The notes beneath the pieces were generated by a model. That model was not told the origin of the DNA, did not search any database, and saw nothing but the letters and a program-made list of their open reading frames with translations. A DNA stretch of 5,562 bases, from the NCBI RefSeq assembly GCF_020742345.1, contig NZ_DYXC01000096.1:1-5562 (forward strand), written 5' to 3'. Made by a program: the position numbers and the translations under genes. The DNA is from Enteractinococcus helveticum. Lineage in GTDB: Bacteria > Actinomycetota > Actinomycetes > Actinomycetales > Micrococcaceae. Below are positions 1 to 4,485 of this stretch, piece by piece. The number at the start of each line of letters is the position of its first letter. Within the stretch, counting starts at the first letter, position 1.

Positions 1-230
1 TTTTTGGCCAGCGGGTGGGAGGCACCAAAGGCGCCGATGTAGATGGTCGACAGCAGTGCCGTGGTGCCCGGGCCGCAATTGCGGTACCAGCGCATGCCAG
101 CGGCAACTCCGGCGGCAGCCAGGACAACCCCAGCCAGCGGGCGTTTTTTGGTGACGCGCCCGGTGACATAGCCGCCGAGCATTCCGGCGACCACCAGCGG
201 TGCAGTTGGTTCAACGTGTTCTTTGGCCAC
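1..230 (-). CDS. Small membrane protein downstream of pyrE, partial (C-terminus beyond the left edge)
   Basis: An unbroken reading frame runs on the minus strand from a GTG at 230-228 to the window edge, giving 76 codons without a stop. The protein begins MAKEHVEPTAPLVVAG and has two hydrophobic, glycine- and alanine-rich stretches (about residues 12-21 and 31-47) separated by a basic turn (GRVTKKRP), then WYRNCGPG and a third apolar stretch ending in GASHPLAK. This suggests a small integral membrane protein with at least two or three spans. The GTG start is supported by a good ribosome binding site six bases upstream. It lies 32 bases after the pyrE stop on the same strand, so co-transcription is likely. 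I do not recognise a functional family; similar small uncharacterised proteins occur beside pyrE in actinobacteria, as far as I recall. No role in pyrimidine synthesis should be assumed. Confidence 0.72.
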   Translation of the reverse strand, partial: MAKEHVEPTAPLVVAGMLGGYVTGRVTKKRPLAGVVLAAAGVAAGMRWYRNCGPGTTALLSTIYIGAFGASHPLAK

Positions 231-236
231 AATGGG

Positions 237-242
237 TCCTTT
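237..242 (-). promoter_or_regulatory. Ribosome binding site of the small membrane protein
   Basis: On the minus strand AAAGGA is followed by six bases (CCCATT) and then GTG at 230-228. This near-consensus Shine-Dalgarno is what selects the GTG as the start in a frame that has no ATG until residue 17. Confidence 0.65.
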
Positions 243-262
243 CGTATTGGGTTTGGGCGACG

Positions 263-826
263 TTAGTCCTCTAAGCCCAGGTCGTTTTTGGAAAACGCGT
301 ACAGGTATGGGACGCCGGCTTGTTCGGCCACATGTTCGGCAGCCCCGGTGTCGCGGTCAACAATAACGGCCACGGCCTGGATGTCGCCGCCGGCCTTACG
401 CACGCCGTCAACAGCAGTGAGTGCGGAGCCACCCGTGGTGGAGGTGTCTTCAAGAATGACCACTTTGCGGCCGTCAACCGAGGGACCTTCCACCTGGCGG
501 GACATGCCGTGGGTTTTTTGTTCCTTGCGCACCACGAATGCGTCAATGTTACGGCCCCCAGCCGCGTGCATCACAGCGGTGGCCACCGGGTCAGCCCCCA
601 TGGTTAGGCCACCGGCGGCCTCAAATGCAATTCCGGCGTCGTCCAATAGACCTAACATCACCCGGCCCACCAGTGGGGCGGCCTCGTGGTGCAGGGTGAT
701 ACGACGCAGGTCAATGTAGTAGTCAGCTTCGGCTCCGGAAGACAAGGTGACTTTGCCGTGGACTACGGCCAGTTCGCGAATCAGTTCGGCAAGCCGCGCA
801 CGGTCGGCGTTGAGATCATGGGTCAT
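263..826 (-). CDS. pyrE: Orotate phosphoribosyltransferase
   Basis: This enzyme joins orotate to PRPP to make orotidine monophosphate and pyrophosphate, the fifth step of de novo UMP synthesis in the cytoplasm. The 187-residue length fits the single-domain type I phosphoribosyltransferase. Visible motifs are SSGAEADYYIDLR (29-41), typical of the N-terminal orotate-binding hood; GGLTMGADPVA (72-82); the flexible catalytic-loop region FVVRKEQKTHG (97-107) with the conserved lysines; and the PRPP-binding signature VVILEDTSTTGGSA (122-135) with the acidic pair E126-D127. The start at 826 (MTHDLNAD) was chosen because the family begins there. The frame continues 16 codons upstream to 874, but those residues look non-coding and lie in the promoter region. 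It is followed after 32 bases by a small membrane-protein gene and is divergent from the lipoprotein genes. Nothing is missing from the active site. Confidence 0.96.
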   Translation of the reverse strand: MTHDLNADRARLAELIRELAVVHGKVTLSSGAEADYYIDLRRITLHHEAAPLVGRVMLGLLDDAGIAFEAAGGLTMGADPVATAVMHAAGGRNIDAFVVRKEQKTHGMSRQVEGPSVDGRKVVILEDTSTTGGSALTAVDGVRKAGGDIQAVAVIVDRDTGAAEHVAEQAGVPYLYAFSKNDLGLED

Positions 827-833
827 GGCCTCT

Positions 834-839
834 ATCTTA
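834..839 (-). promoter_or_regulatory. Possible -10 box of pyrE, implying a leaderless transcript
   Basis: On the minus strand TAAGAT is followed by seven bases (AGAGGCC) and then the pyrE ATG at 826. A start of transcription at the usual distance would fall on or next to that A. No convincing -35 is seen 17-18 bases upstream. Leaderless mRNAs are common in actinobacteria, and the only Shine-Dalgarno candidate (AGAGG) sits just two bases from the ATG, which is too close. The call is inference from spacing. Confidence 0.35.
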
Positions 840-881
840 CGTTGCCAACCCCAGGTGGCGACCTTAGGTTGCATTCACGTC

Positions 882-911
882 TTGACCCGGTTTGCTCGGG
901 TAAGGTACGGG
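882..911 (+). promoter_or_regulatory. Candidate promoter for the tandem lipoprotein genes
   Basis: TTGACC at 882-887 is a good -35 match. A -10 at normal distance is weak: TACGGG at 906-911 (18-base spacer); TAAGGT at 901-906 is a better box but only 13 bases away. The spacer carries a perfect 5-bp inverted repeat, ACCCG (885-889) and CGGGT (897-901), with a 7-base loop, which could be a protein site or chance. No alternative plus-strand promoter is evident between pyrE and the first lipoprotein gene. Confidence 0.3.
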
Positions 912-935
912 GTAGAAGTTTTTACGACGTTCACG

Positions 936-942
936 AAAAGGA
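936..942 (+). promoter_or_regulatory. Ribosome binding site of the first lipoprotein gene
   Basis: AAAAGGA lies six bases (ACCTTC) ahead of the ATG at 949. This fixes the start and agrees with a standard lipoprotein signal peptide beginning there. Confidence 0.7.
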
Positions 943-948
943 ACCTTC

Positions 949-1422
949 ATGTCGATCAAATCCATGGGCAAAATCGCCGCCGTGGCAGCCGCCGCGGGCC
1001 TGATCCTGACCGGTTGTGCCAACGACGACGCCAGCCAGGCTCGTGCACAGGAAGAAACCTGCGGGGTCTTCATGGGTGCCAATGCCAAGGCCAATGAGGC
1101 CTTGAATCGCGCGATGCAATCTGGTGAGGCCGGTGCAGAACGTGCCGCAAGCATTTTAGAATCCGCTGCCCTGGATATTCGCAACCACTCATTTGATCGC
1201 ACCGATAGCACCACCGCACCGGGTTCCGACGAGACCATTCCGCTGCGCACAACCCTGCAGGTTCAGGCCGAGTTCTTTGACGAAATGGCCAGCGCTGTTA
1301 AAGAAGATGGCGTCGAGGCCATGAATACCGTGGTGCCAGAGGACATTGAGGTCAACGGTATGACCTACCAGGAGGCCACCGATAATCTGACCGCCTATTG
1401 TGGCTCCTACTTCGGCGCCTGA
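949..1422 (+). CDS. Small secreted lipoprotein, unknown function (first of a tandem pair)
   Basis: The 157-residue product starts with a lipoprotein signal peptide: basic MSIKSMGK, an alanine-rich core (9-19) and lipobox LTGC at 20-23, so Cys23 should be lipidated and the protein anchored on the outer face of the membrane. The mature part begins with a short polar linker (ANDDASQARAQ) followed by EETC (Cys38). It is mostly predicted helical, acidic, with a low-complexity middle (about residues 79-95) rich in D, S and T. A second mature cysteine, Cys151, lies seven residues from the end (LTAYCGSYFGA), suggesting a disulfide that ties the two ends of a helical bundle. The start is supported by a strong ribosome binding site. 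The next lipoprotein gene begins 13 bases after its stop, so the two are probably one transcript. I recognise no named family. It could be a surface or substrate-binding accessory protein, but nothing in the sequence says which. Confidence 0.82.
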   Translation: MSIKSMGKIAAVAAAAGLILTGCANDDASQARAQEETCGVFMGANAKANEALNRAMQSGEAGAERAASILESAALDIRNHSFDRTDSTTAPGSDETIPLRTTLQVQAEFFDEMASAVKEDGVEAMNTVVPEDIEVNGMTYQEATDNLTAYCGSYFGA

Positions 1423-1435
1423 TAGGTCAGCTGGT

Positions 1436-1825
1436 ATGCGACGTGCTTTCGTTCCGGTTGTCGCCGGGCTGGTATTGCTCGTTGGCTGCGGTGATGCTGC
1501 AGCCAACGAGACGTGCCAGGATTTACAAGACCTTGAGCAACGCATTATTGACGCGGATCCGGACGACGGCGACGTCAACGAGCTGCTGGCAGAGGTCTAT
1601 GACGACGTCGCTGCCCTGGCCGAGGAAACCGATGGGGAACTTGGTGAGGCGTTGACTCAGATGCAGCCGGTATTCGAACAGTTCGAAGCACTGGTTGGTG
1701 ACGACGAGCAGGCCGCCGCTGCAGCTCAAGAAGCCCACGCCGAGCAATCGGAAGATGAGATCGCAGCCATTGATGAGGCCGCGGAGTATATTAACGAAAC
1801 TTGCGAGTTGTCAGTTCTGTTGTAA
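1436..1825 (+). CDS. Small, very acidic lipoprotein, unknown function (second of a tandem pair)
   Basis: Starting at ATG 1436 the product has 129 residues and a compact signal peptide: MRRAFVP, an apolar core (6-16), and lipobox LVGC ending at Cys18. A GTG at 1400 is in frame but would add twelve polar residues ahead of the signal and overlap the previous gene; 1436 is preferred although its ribosome binding site is weak (AGG at 1424-1426), which suggests translational coupling with the upstream gene 13 bases away. By my count the mature chain has about 34 acidic residues, one arginine and no lysine. It looks helical, with an alanine/glutamate-rich stretch (about residues 87-105) that could form a coiled coil. 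Mature cysteines are Cys27 (NETC) and Cys123 (NETC again, near the end), matching the arrangement in its neighbour. A decayed fragment of a paralogue lies at 2586-2702. No family name is recognised. Confidence 0.78.
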   Translation: MRRAFVPVVAGLVLLVGCGDAAANETCQDLQDLEQRIIDADPDDGDVNELLAEVYDDVAALAEETDGELGEALTQMQPVFEQFEALVGDDEQAAAAAQEAHAEQSEDEIAAIDEAAEYINETCELSVLL

Positions 1826-1865
1826 CGATGAAGGCGTAGGCGTTTCTCGGACAAGATCCATCGAG

Positions 1866-2254
1866 TCATAACAGCACCTCAAGAACTCTTCGGATTTTAG
1901 GGATCGATTTAGGAAACGCTGTCGCTACCTTGAGTAATCCGGACGGGCTCTTTCCATGAATTCTCTTCCAACATCAAAAGTGGCTAGAACGAAACTATGC
2001 CAACTGGCGTGATCAATGCCAGCTCAGTGCCGCACACCTCGCGGTAGGACAATATTCGAATCGAACGGGACGGCGTCACTGAGATCGTGGTGAACAAGGG
2101 CACTCGTTAAACACATCGTGGACTGCTCATATACCGCTGTAGTTGCGGCTAATGGCATGTATACAGGGTCGATAGTTTCGGGCCGAGCGTCTATGAGCAA
2201 AACCTCCCGCGCATCCAGTTGTCTGGACCGCCCGTCACGCGGAGTACCGTTCAT
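1866..2254 (-). pseudogene. Decayed AbiEi-type antitoxin (type IV toxin-antitoxin / abortive infection)
   Basis: AbiEi proteins are DNA-binding antitoxins that pair with AbiEii nucleotidyltransferase toxins. Reading the minus strand from 2254, the frame shows ETIDPVYMPLA, then MCLTSALVHHDLSDAVPF and VLPRGVRH, which match the conserved core (CLTSAL..HDL...P...LPRG.R) of the actinobacterial AbiEi-domain family. A TGA at about 2026-2024 interrupts it, after which the same frame continues AGIDHASWHSF and ATFDVGREF, again family sequence. A shift of frame near 1937 then gives the family C-terminus LLKVATAFPKSIPK and IRRVLEVLL, ending at TGA 1868-1866. About 45 residues expected between GRE and LLKVA are missing, and the N-terminal winged-helix part is not recognisable. 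So there is one stop, one frame-changing deletion and a damaged N-terminus. No AbiEii gene follows; the lipoprotein gene ends 40 bases beyond. An ATG overlapping the TGA (ATGA, 1869-1866) may be the relic of the toxin start. The family assignment is from memory of the motif pattern. Confidence 0.72.
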
Positions 2255-2282
2255 CGTTATCGGCCAGCAAGCCCTTGCGGTT

Positions 2283-2610
2283 CCATGCGGAACTTTTTAT
2301 GAAGTGTGACAGAATCAGACTCACCAGAGTTAATCAACCAGGGACGAGAAACGCTACAGTGCCGCCAACGGCATTTGCTGGGCGTTACGTTATGCCATCG
2401 CTTGTTCTTGCGCAGTGACTGCGACACTGCTGTAGATCGTCATCACGACGGCGATGCCGACTGCCCTGGATATTTATTGCGGGTGTTGAGCATGACCGAA
2501 CTGTGCGAGTACAGTTCGGCGGCCAGCGAGCCGAGCCCCGTCTCCAATAACGCCATGATGGCACTAGTGAGTCCGAGCGATAAGACATGCGCTGGCTCAG
2601 GTGTATCCAC
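2283..2610 (-). pseudogene. Decayed C-terminal part of a DHA2-family MFS transporter
   Basis: On the minus strand three pieces in three different frames together reproduce the last third of the live transporter at 4486-5562. Piece one (about 2610-2482) reads VDTPEPAHVLSLGLTSAI, later AAELYSHSSVMLNT, matching IHVIFSVGLAGLFSPLM and SDLFGHGSAILNT. After a one-base deletion near 2470, piece two (2461-2399) reads VGIAVVMTIYSSV and TAQEQA, matching GTAVMITIYSNI and DAQAQG. Piece three (2369-2283) reads VAFLVPG, a TGA, then LTLVSLILSHFIKSS, matching SAFLVTGFLSAVALILSLFIK. The distance from the HV codons to FIK is 295 bases here and 294 in the live gene, so little has been lost inside the fragment. 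The N-terminal two thirds are absent. Nucleotide identity by eye is roughly 65-75%, so this is a diverged or long-decayed paralogue, not a recent copy. Confidence 0.82.
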
Positions 2611-2702
2611 TGCTCGAACAGATTGACGCCCTAATTGGTGGCGACGCTCAGGATAACAAGTTCCTTGCGCTCAGCGGCAAACAAAGACTGGAATCCAGGT
2701 AA
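2586..2702 (+). pseudogene. Fragment of a paralogue of the acidic lipoprotein
   Basis: In the plus frame ending at TAA 2700-2702, residues HALAQVYPLLEQIDALIGGD line up without gaps with EALTQMQPVFEQFEALVGDD of the lipoprotein at 1436-1825. Ten of the best 21 aligned residues are identical and most others conservative. The DNA over 63 bases (from the CTG at 2592) agrees at 43 positions by my count. Similarity ends near 2655; the remaining reading frame (DNKFLALSGKQRLESR) resembles nothing in the live gene. There is no signal peptide or start codon: sequence upstream of about 2590 belongs to the MFS remnant on the other strand. The fragment therefore appears truncated at both ends, at the left by the junction near 2590. 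Confidence 0.6.
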
Positions 2703-2718
2703 AGCAACTCTTGTGTGC

Positions 2719-2755
2719 TATTATTGCATCTAACATAACGCAGGAGTTTGGTTAG
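2719..2755 (+). promoter_or_regulatory. Candidate hipBA promoter and HipB operator
   Basis: TATTAT at 2719-2724 differs by one base from the -10 consensus; no good -35 is visible 17-18 bases upstream. Just downstream, 2730-2755 is an imperfect 26-bp inverted repeat, CTAAC at 2730-2734 against GTTAG at 2751-2755, with AAC/GTT also symmetrical inside; 9 of 13 half-site positions match. HipB-type antitoxins usually bind inverted repeats ahead of their own gene to repress the operon, so this is the likeliest operator. It could instead form an RNA stem, and it covers the AGGAG at 2742-2746, which is 17 bases from the hipB ATG and too far to be its ribosome binding site. Confidence 0.42.
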
Positions 2756-2763
2756 GTTCTACG

Positions 2764-3051
2764 ATGGCCCGGAACGAAGAGACACTCAAAACCCTTGGCT
2801 CGCATTTGAAGTCGTGGCGCATCATGCTGGGCATCACCCAAGAGATCGCAGCACAACGCGCCTACCTGTCGGCGCCTGCTGTCCGTCGCGCCGAACGAGG
2901 CGACCCCGGTGTCAGTATGGCAACATTTATCAAGTTGGCTGGGGTGGTTGGCATGGACCAATTCTTAGTCGAGGCTATCGACCCGCTGAATCACGATCTT
3001 GGCCAGGCACGAGCACACATGTTGAACCGGAAGAGAGCACCGCGAAGTTGA
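2764..3051 (+). CDS. hipB: HipB-like antitoxin, XRE-family helix-turn-helix
   Basis: The 95-residue protein carries a Cro/C1-type helix-turn-helix over about residues 8-66: LGSHLKSWRIMLGITQEIAAQRAYLS is laid out like the first three helices, with Q26 and the recognition helix around 36-46 ending in RRAERGDPG. A hydrophobic helix (MATFIKLAGVVGMDQFLVEAI) follows, as in dimerising HipB-type proteins, then a basic tail (LNRKRAPRS). In E. coli, HipB dimers bind HipA kinase and repress the operon; the same role here is inferred from the gene order. No upstream alternative start exists because TAA at 2731-2733 closes the frame. The ribosome binding site is weak (AGG at 2754-2756). Its TGA stop (3049-3051) overlaps the proposed TTG start of hipA by three bases. 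An inverted repeat upstream may be its operator. Confidence 0.88.
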   Translation: MARNEETLKTLGSHLKSWRIMLGITQEIAAQRAYLSAPAVRRAERGDPGVSMATFIKLAGVVGMDQFLVEAIDPLNHDLGQARAHMLNRKRAPRS

Positions 3052-4388
3052 GGTTTGAAGTCTTCATGGACACCCAGCTGGTCGGCACCGCTCATAGCCT
3101 TCAGACTCAAGGCAGACACCGTCGAATATCGTTCACCTACGACCAGCAGTGGTTGGCAAACCCAGCTGCATTCCCTATCTCCCCGGAAATGCCGTTAGAT
3201 ACTGGACGACACGAGCCAGCTATTTGGAAGAACCTACCGTTTGCTTTTGACGATGCCGTCCCAGACCGATGGGGGCGAGACTTATTACAGGCAGAACACC
3301 GTCGAAAAGCCAGAGCGTCAGGGCAGCGCTGGGAGCCACTTGACGATCTTGGCTTATTGTTGGCAGTCGACGATACAACCCGCCAAGGTGCACTGCGGTT
3401 TCGTGTCGAGGGGACCTTTGTCGCGCCACCAACGGCTCAAGCCACCCACCACGAATTATCGACCTTACGCGATGCCGCTGCAAAGTTCGAGGAATCTGGC
3501 GAAATCGATGAATCTGTAGAACATCTCATCGCCGTTGGATCGTCACCTGGTGGTGCCGCGCCAAAAACCTGGGTTATCGGTGATGACGGTCAGATGTGGC
3601 TGGCGAAATTCGCTCGAATCTCAGATCGAGGAGACGTATCAGCCTGGGAGCATGTGGCAACAATCCTGCAACGACAAGCAGGCATCAGTGTGCAGGATTC
3701 ACGCATCATCCGGTATGACCCACACGAGTCCATATTCTTGACCCGACGCTTTGACCGTCACGGTGACACGCGAATCCCGTATCAAAGCTTTAAAACCATG
3801 TTCCGGCTCCACGACGGTGAGCGCAAAGATTACGCGACCCTTGCCCGAGAGATTTCACAGATTTCAGCCAACCCACCGGTTGACGGTCAAGAACTCTTTG
3901 CACGTGCAGCATTCGGTGTGATGGTCAACAACATTGATGATCACATGCAAAACCATGGGCTGGTCAGAATAGATAATGGGTGGCGACTTGCACCCTCTTT
4001 CGATGTCAATCCTGAACGCCATGGGTTCTCGGATACTCCTCTAACATCAGAAGACGATCCAGCAAACTCCGATCTTCGGTTACTCGTCGAACACGCTGAG
4101 GATTTCCATCTCACTCGCGTCCAGGCAGCCCACCGTCTTGGGCAAATCGCGCAGTCTGTCGCATCATGGGCTGACGTGGCGCGCAAGGTCGGAATTAACC
4201 CTGACGAGATTAGGGTCAAAAGTGCGGCATTTGATGAGCGCCATCGCCAGCTTGCCCATGAAATAGCTGCATCGTCAACTACGTCGCCACTTGTCGTTGT
4301 CGACGATGTCAGATCAGGCGATGTGTGGGTCGAACCGCACATTCGTGGTGGACGAAAAGTCGAAGGACATTGGCGCAGACGCGGATAA
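3048..4388 (+). CDS. hipA: HipA-like serine/threonine-protein kinase toxin
   Basis: HipA toxins are kinases; E. coli HipA phosphorylates glutamyl-tRNA synthetase and causes growth arrest and persistence. This protein has 446 residues, close to the 440 of E. coli. The N-terminal subdomain (LRFEVFMDTQLVGTA to PISPEMPL, 1-50) is present, so this is the one-chain form and not a split HipBST type. Then come NLPFAFDDAVPDRWGRDLL (62-80), the Ser/Gly-rich loop GSSPGGAAPK (164-173), corresponding to the loop with the autophosphorylated serine, and the ATP lysine in MWLAKF (K187). The catalytic segment is NNIDDHMQNHG (294-304; D297 and N302), and the metal-binding aspartate is in APSFDVNP (D319). All key residues look intact. 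TTG 3048 is chosen because it keeps the first beta strand; ATG 3066 would remove it. The frame is open upstream through hipB, but those residues are hipB in another frame. A charged tail (about 409-446) extends beyond the kinase fold. The chromosomal target is unknown. Confidence 0.92.
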   Translation: MRFEVFMDTQLVGTAHSLQTQGRHRRISFTYDQQWLANPAAFPISPEMPLDTGRHEPAIWKNLPFAFDDAVPDRWGRDLLQAEHRRKARASGQRWEPLDDLGLLLAVDDTTRQGALRFRVEGTFVAPPTAQATHHELSTLRDAAAKFEESGEIDESVEHLIAVGSSPGGAAPKTWVIGDDGQMWLAKFARISDRGDVSAWEHVATILQRQAGISVQDSRIIRYDPHESIFLTRRFDRHGDTRIPYQSFKTMFRLHDGERKDYATLAREISQISANPPVDGQELFARAAFGVMVNNIDDHMQNHGLVRIDNGWRLAPSFDVNPERHGFSDTPLTSEDDPANSDLRLLVEHAEDFHLTRVQAAHRLGQIAQSVASWADVARKVGINPDEIRVKSAAFDERHRQLAHEIAASSTTSPLVVVDDVRSGDVWVEPHIRGGRKVEGHWRRRG

Positions 4389-4416
4389 CGTGCAGACAAC
4401 TCTGTGGGGGTTCAAT

Positions 4417-4449
4417 CGGTTCGAGGTCTTCTACCAGAAGACGCAACCG
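4417..4449. terminator. Stem-loop between convergent hipA and MFS genes, possible terminator
   Basis: GTCTTCT (4426-4432) and AGAAGAC (4436-4442) form a perfect 7-bp stem around a three-base ACC loop. It extends through an internal loop (CGAG against GC) to an outer 5-bp stem, CGGTT (4417-4421) with AACCG (4445-4449). It lies between two convergent genes, where a two-way terminator is expected. Neither side has a proper T-run, so intrinsic termination is uncertain. The rest of the 97-base gap shows nothing further. Confidence 0.42.
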
Positions 4450-4485
4450 TCGGTTCTATTCAGACGCCATGTCAGTTTTAGGGCT

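Noticed and set aside
827..874. Sixteen-codon N-terminal extension of pyrE from an ATG at 874
   Set aside because: The residues are not family-like and the segment contains the likely promoter; the ATG at 826 matches the usual enzyme length.
1400..1435. GTG at 1400 as the start of the second lipoprotein
   Set aside because: It would place twelve polar residues ahead of a normal-length lipoprotein signal and overlap the previous gene by 23 bases without a ribosome binding site.
1832..1843. Tandem AGGCGT repeat just after the second lipoprotein gene
   Set aside because: Only two 6-base units with no hairpin or T-run; too short to call a terminator or a functional repeat.
2024..2254. Treating the 76-residue minus-strand frame as a complete small gene
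   Set aside because: Family sequence continues in the same frame after its TGA (AGIDHASWHSF), so it is the front of a broken AbiEi gene and not a complete protein.
2306..2626. Plus-strand open frame of about 106 codons across the MFS remnant
   Set aside because: It is antisense to sequence that aligns to a transporter on the minus strand, has no recognisable family or ribosome binding site, and has an atypical composition.
2748..3047. Upstream 100-codon extension of the hipA frame, starting at a TTG inside the putative operator
   Set aside because: The translated sequence (for example HHAGHHPRDRSTTRLP) is unlike any HipA N-terminus and lies entirely over the well-supported hipB gene in another frame.
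1826..4485. Insertion sequence, phage or integrase signature to explain the rearranged region
   Set aside because: I found no transposase or integrase fragment, no tRNA gene with an att-like repeat, and no convincing terminal inverted repeats around the hipBA or pseudogene blocks.
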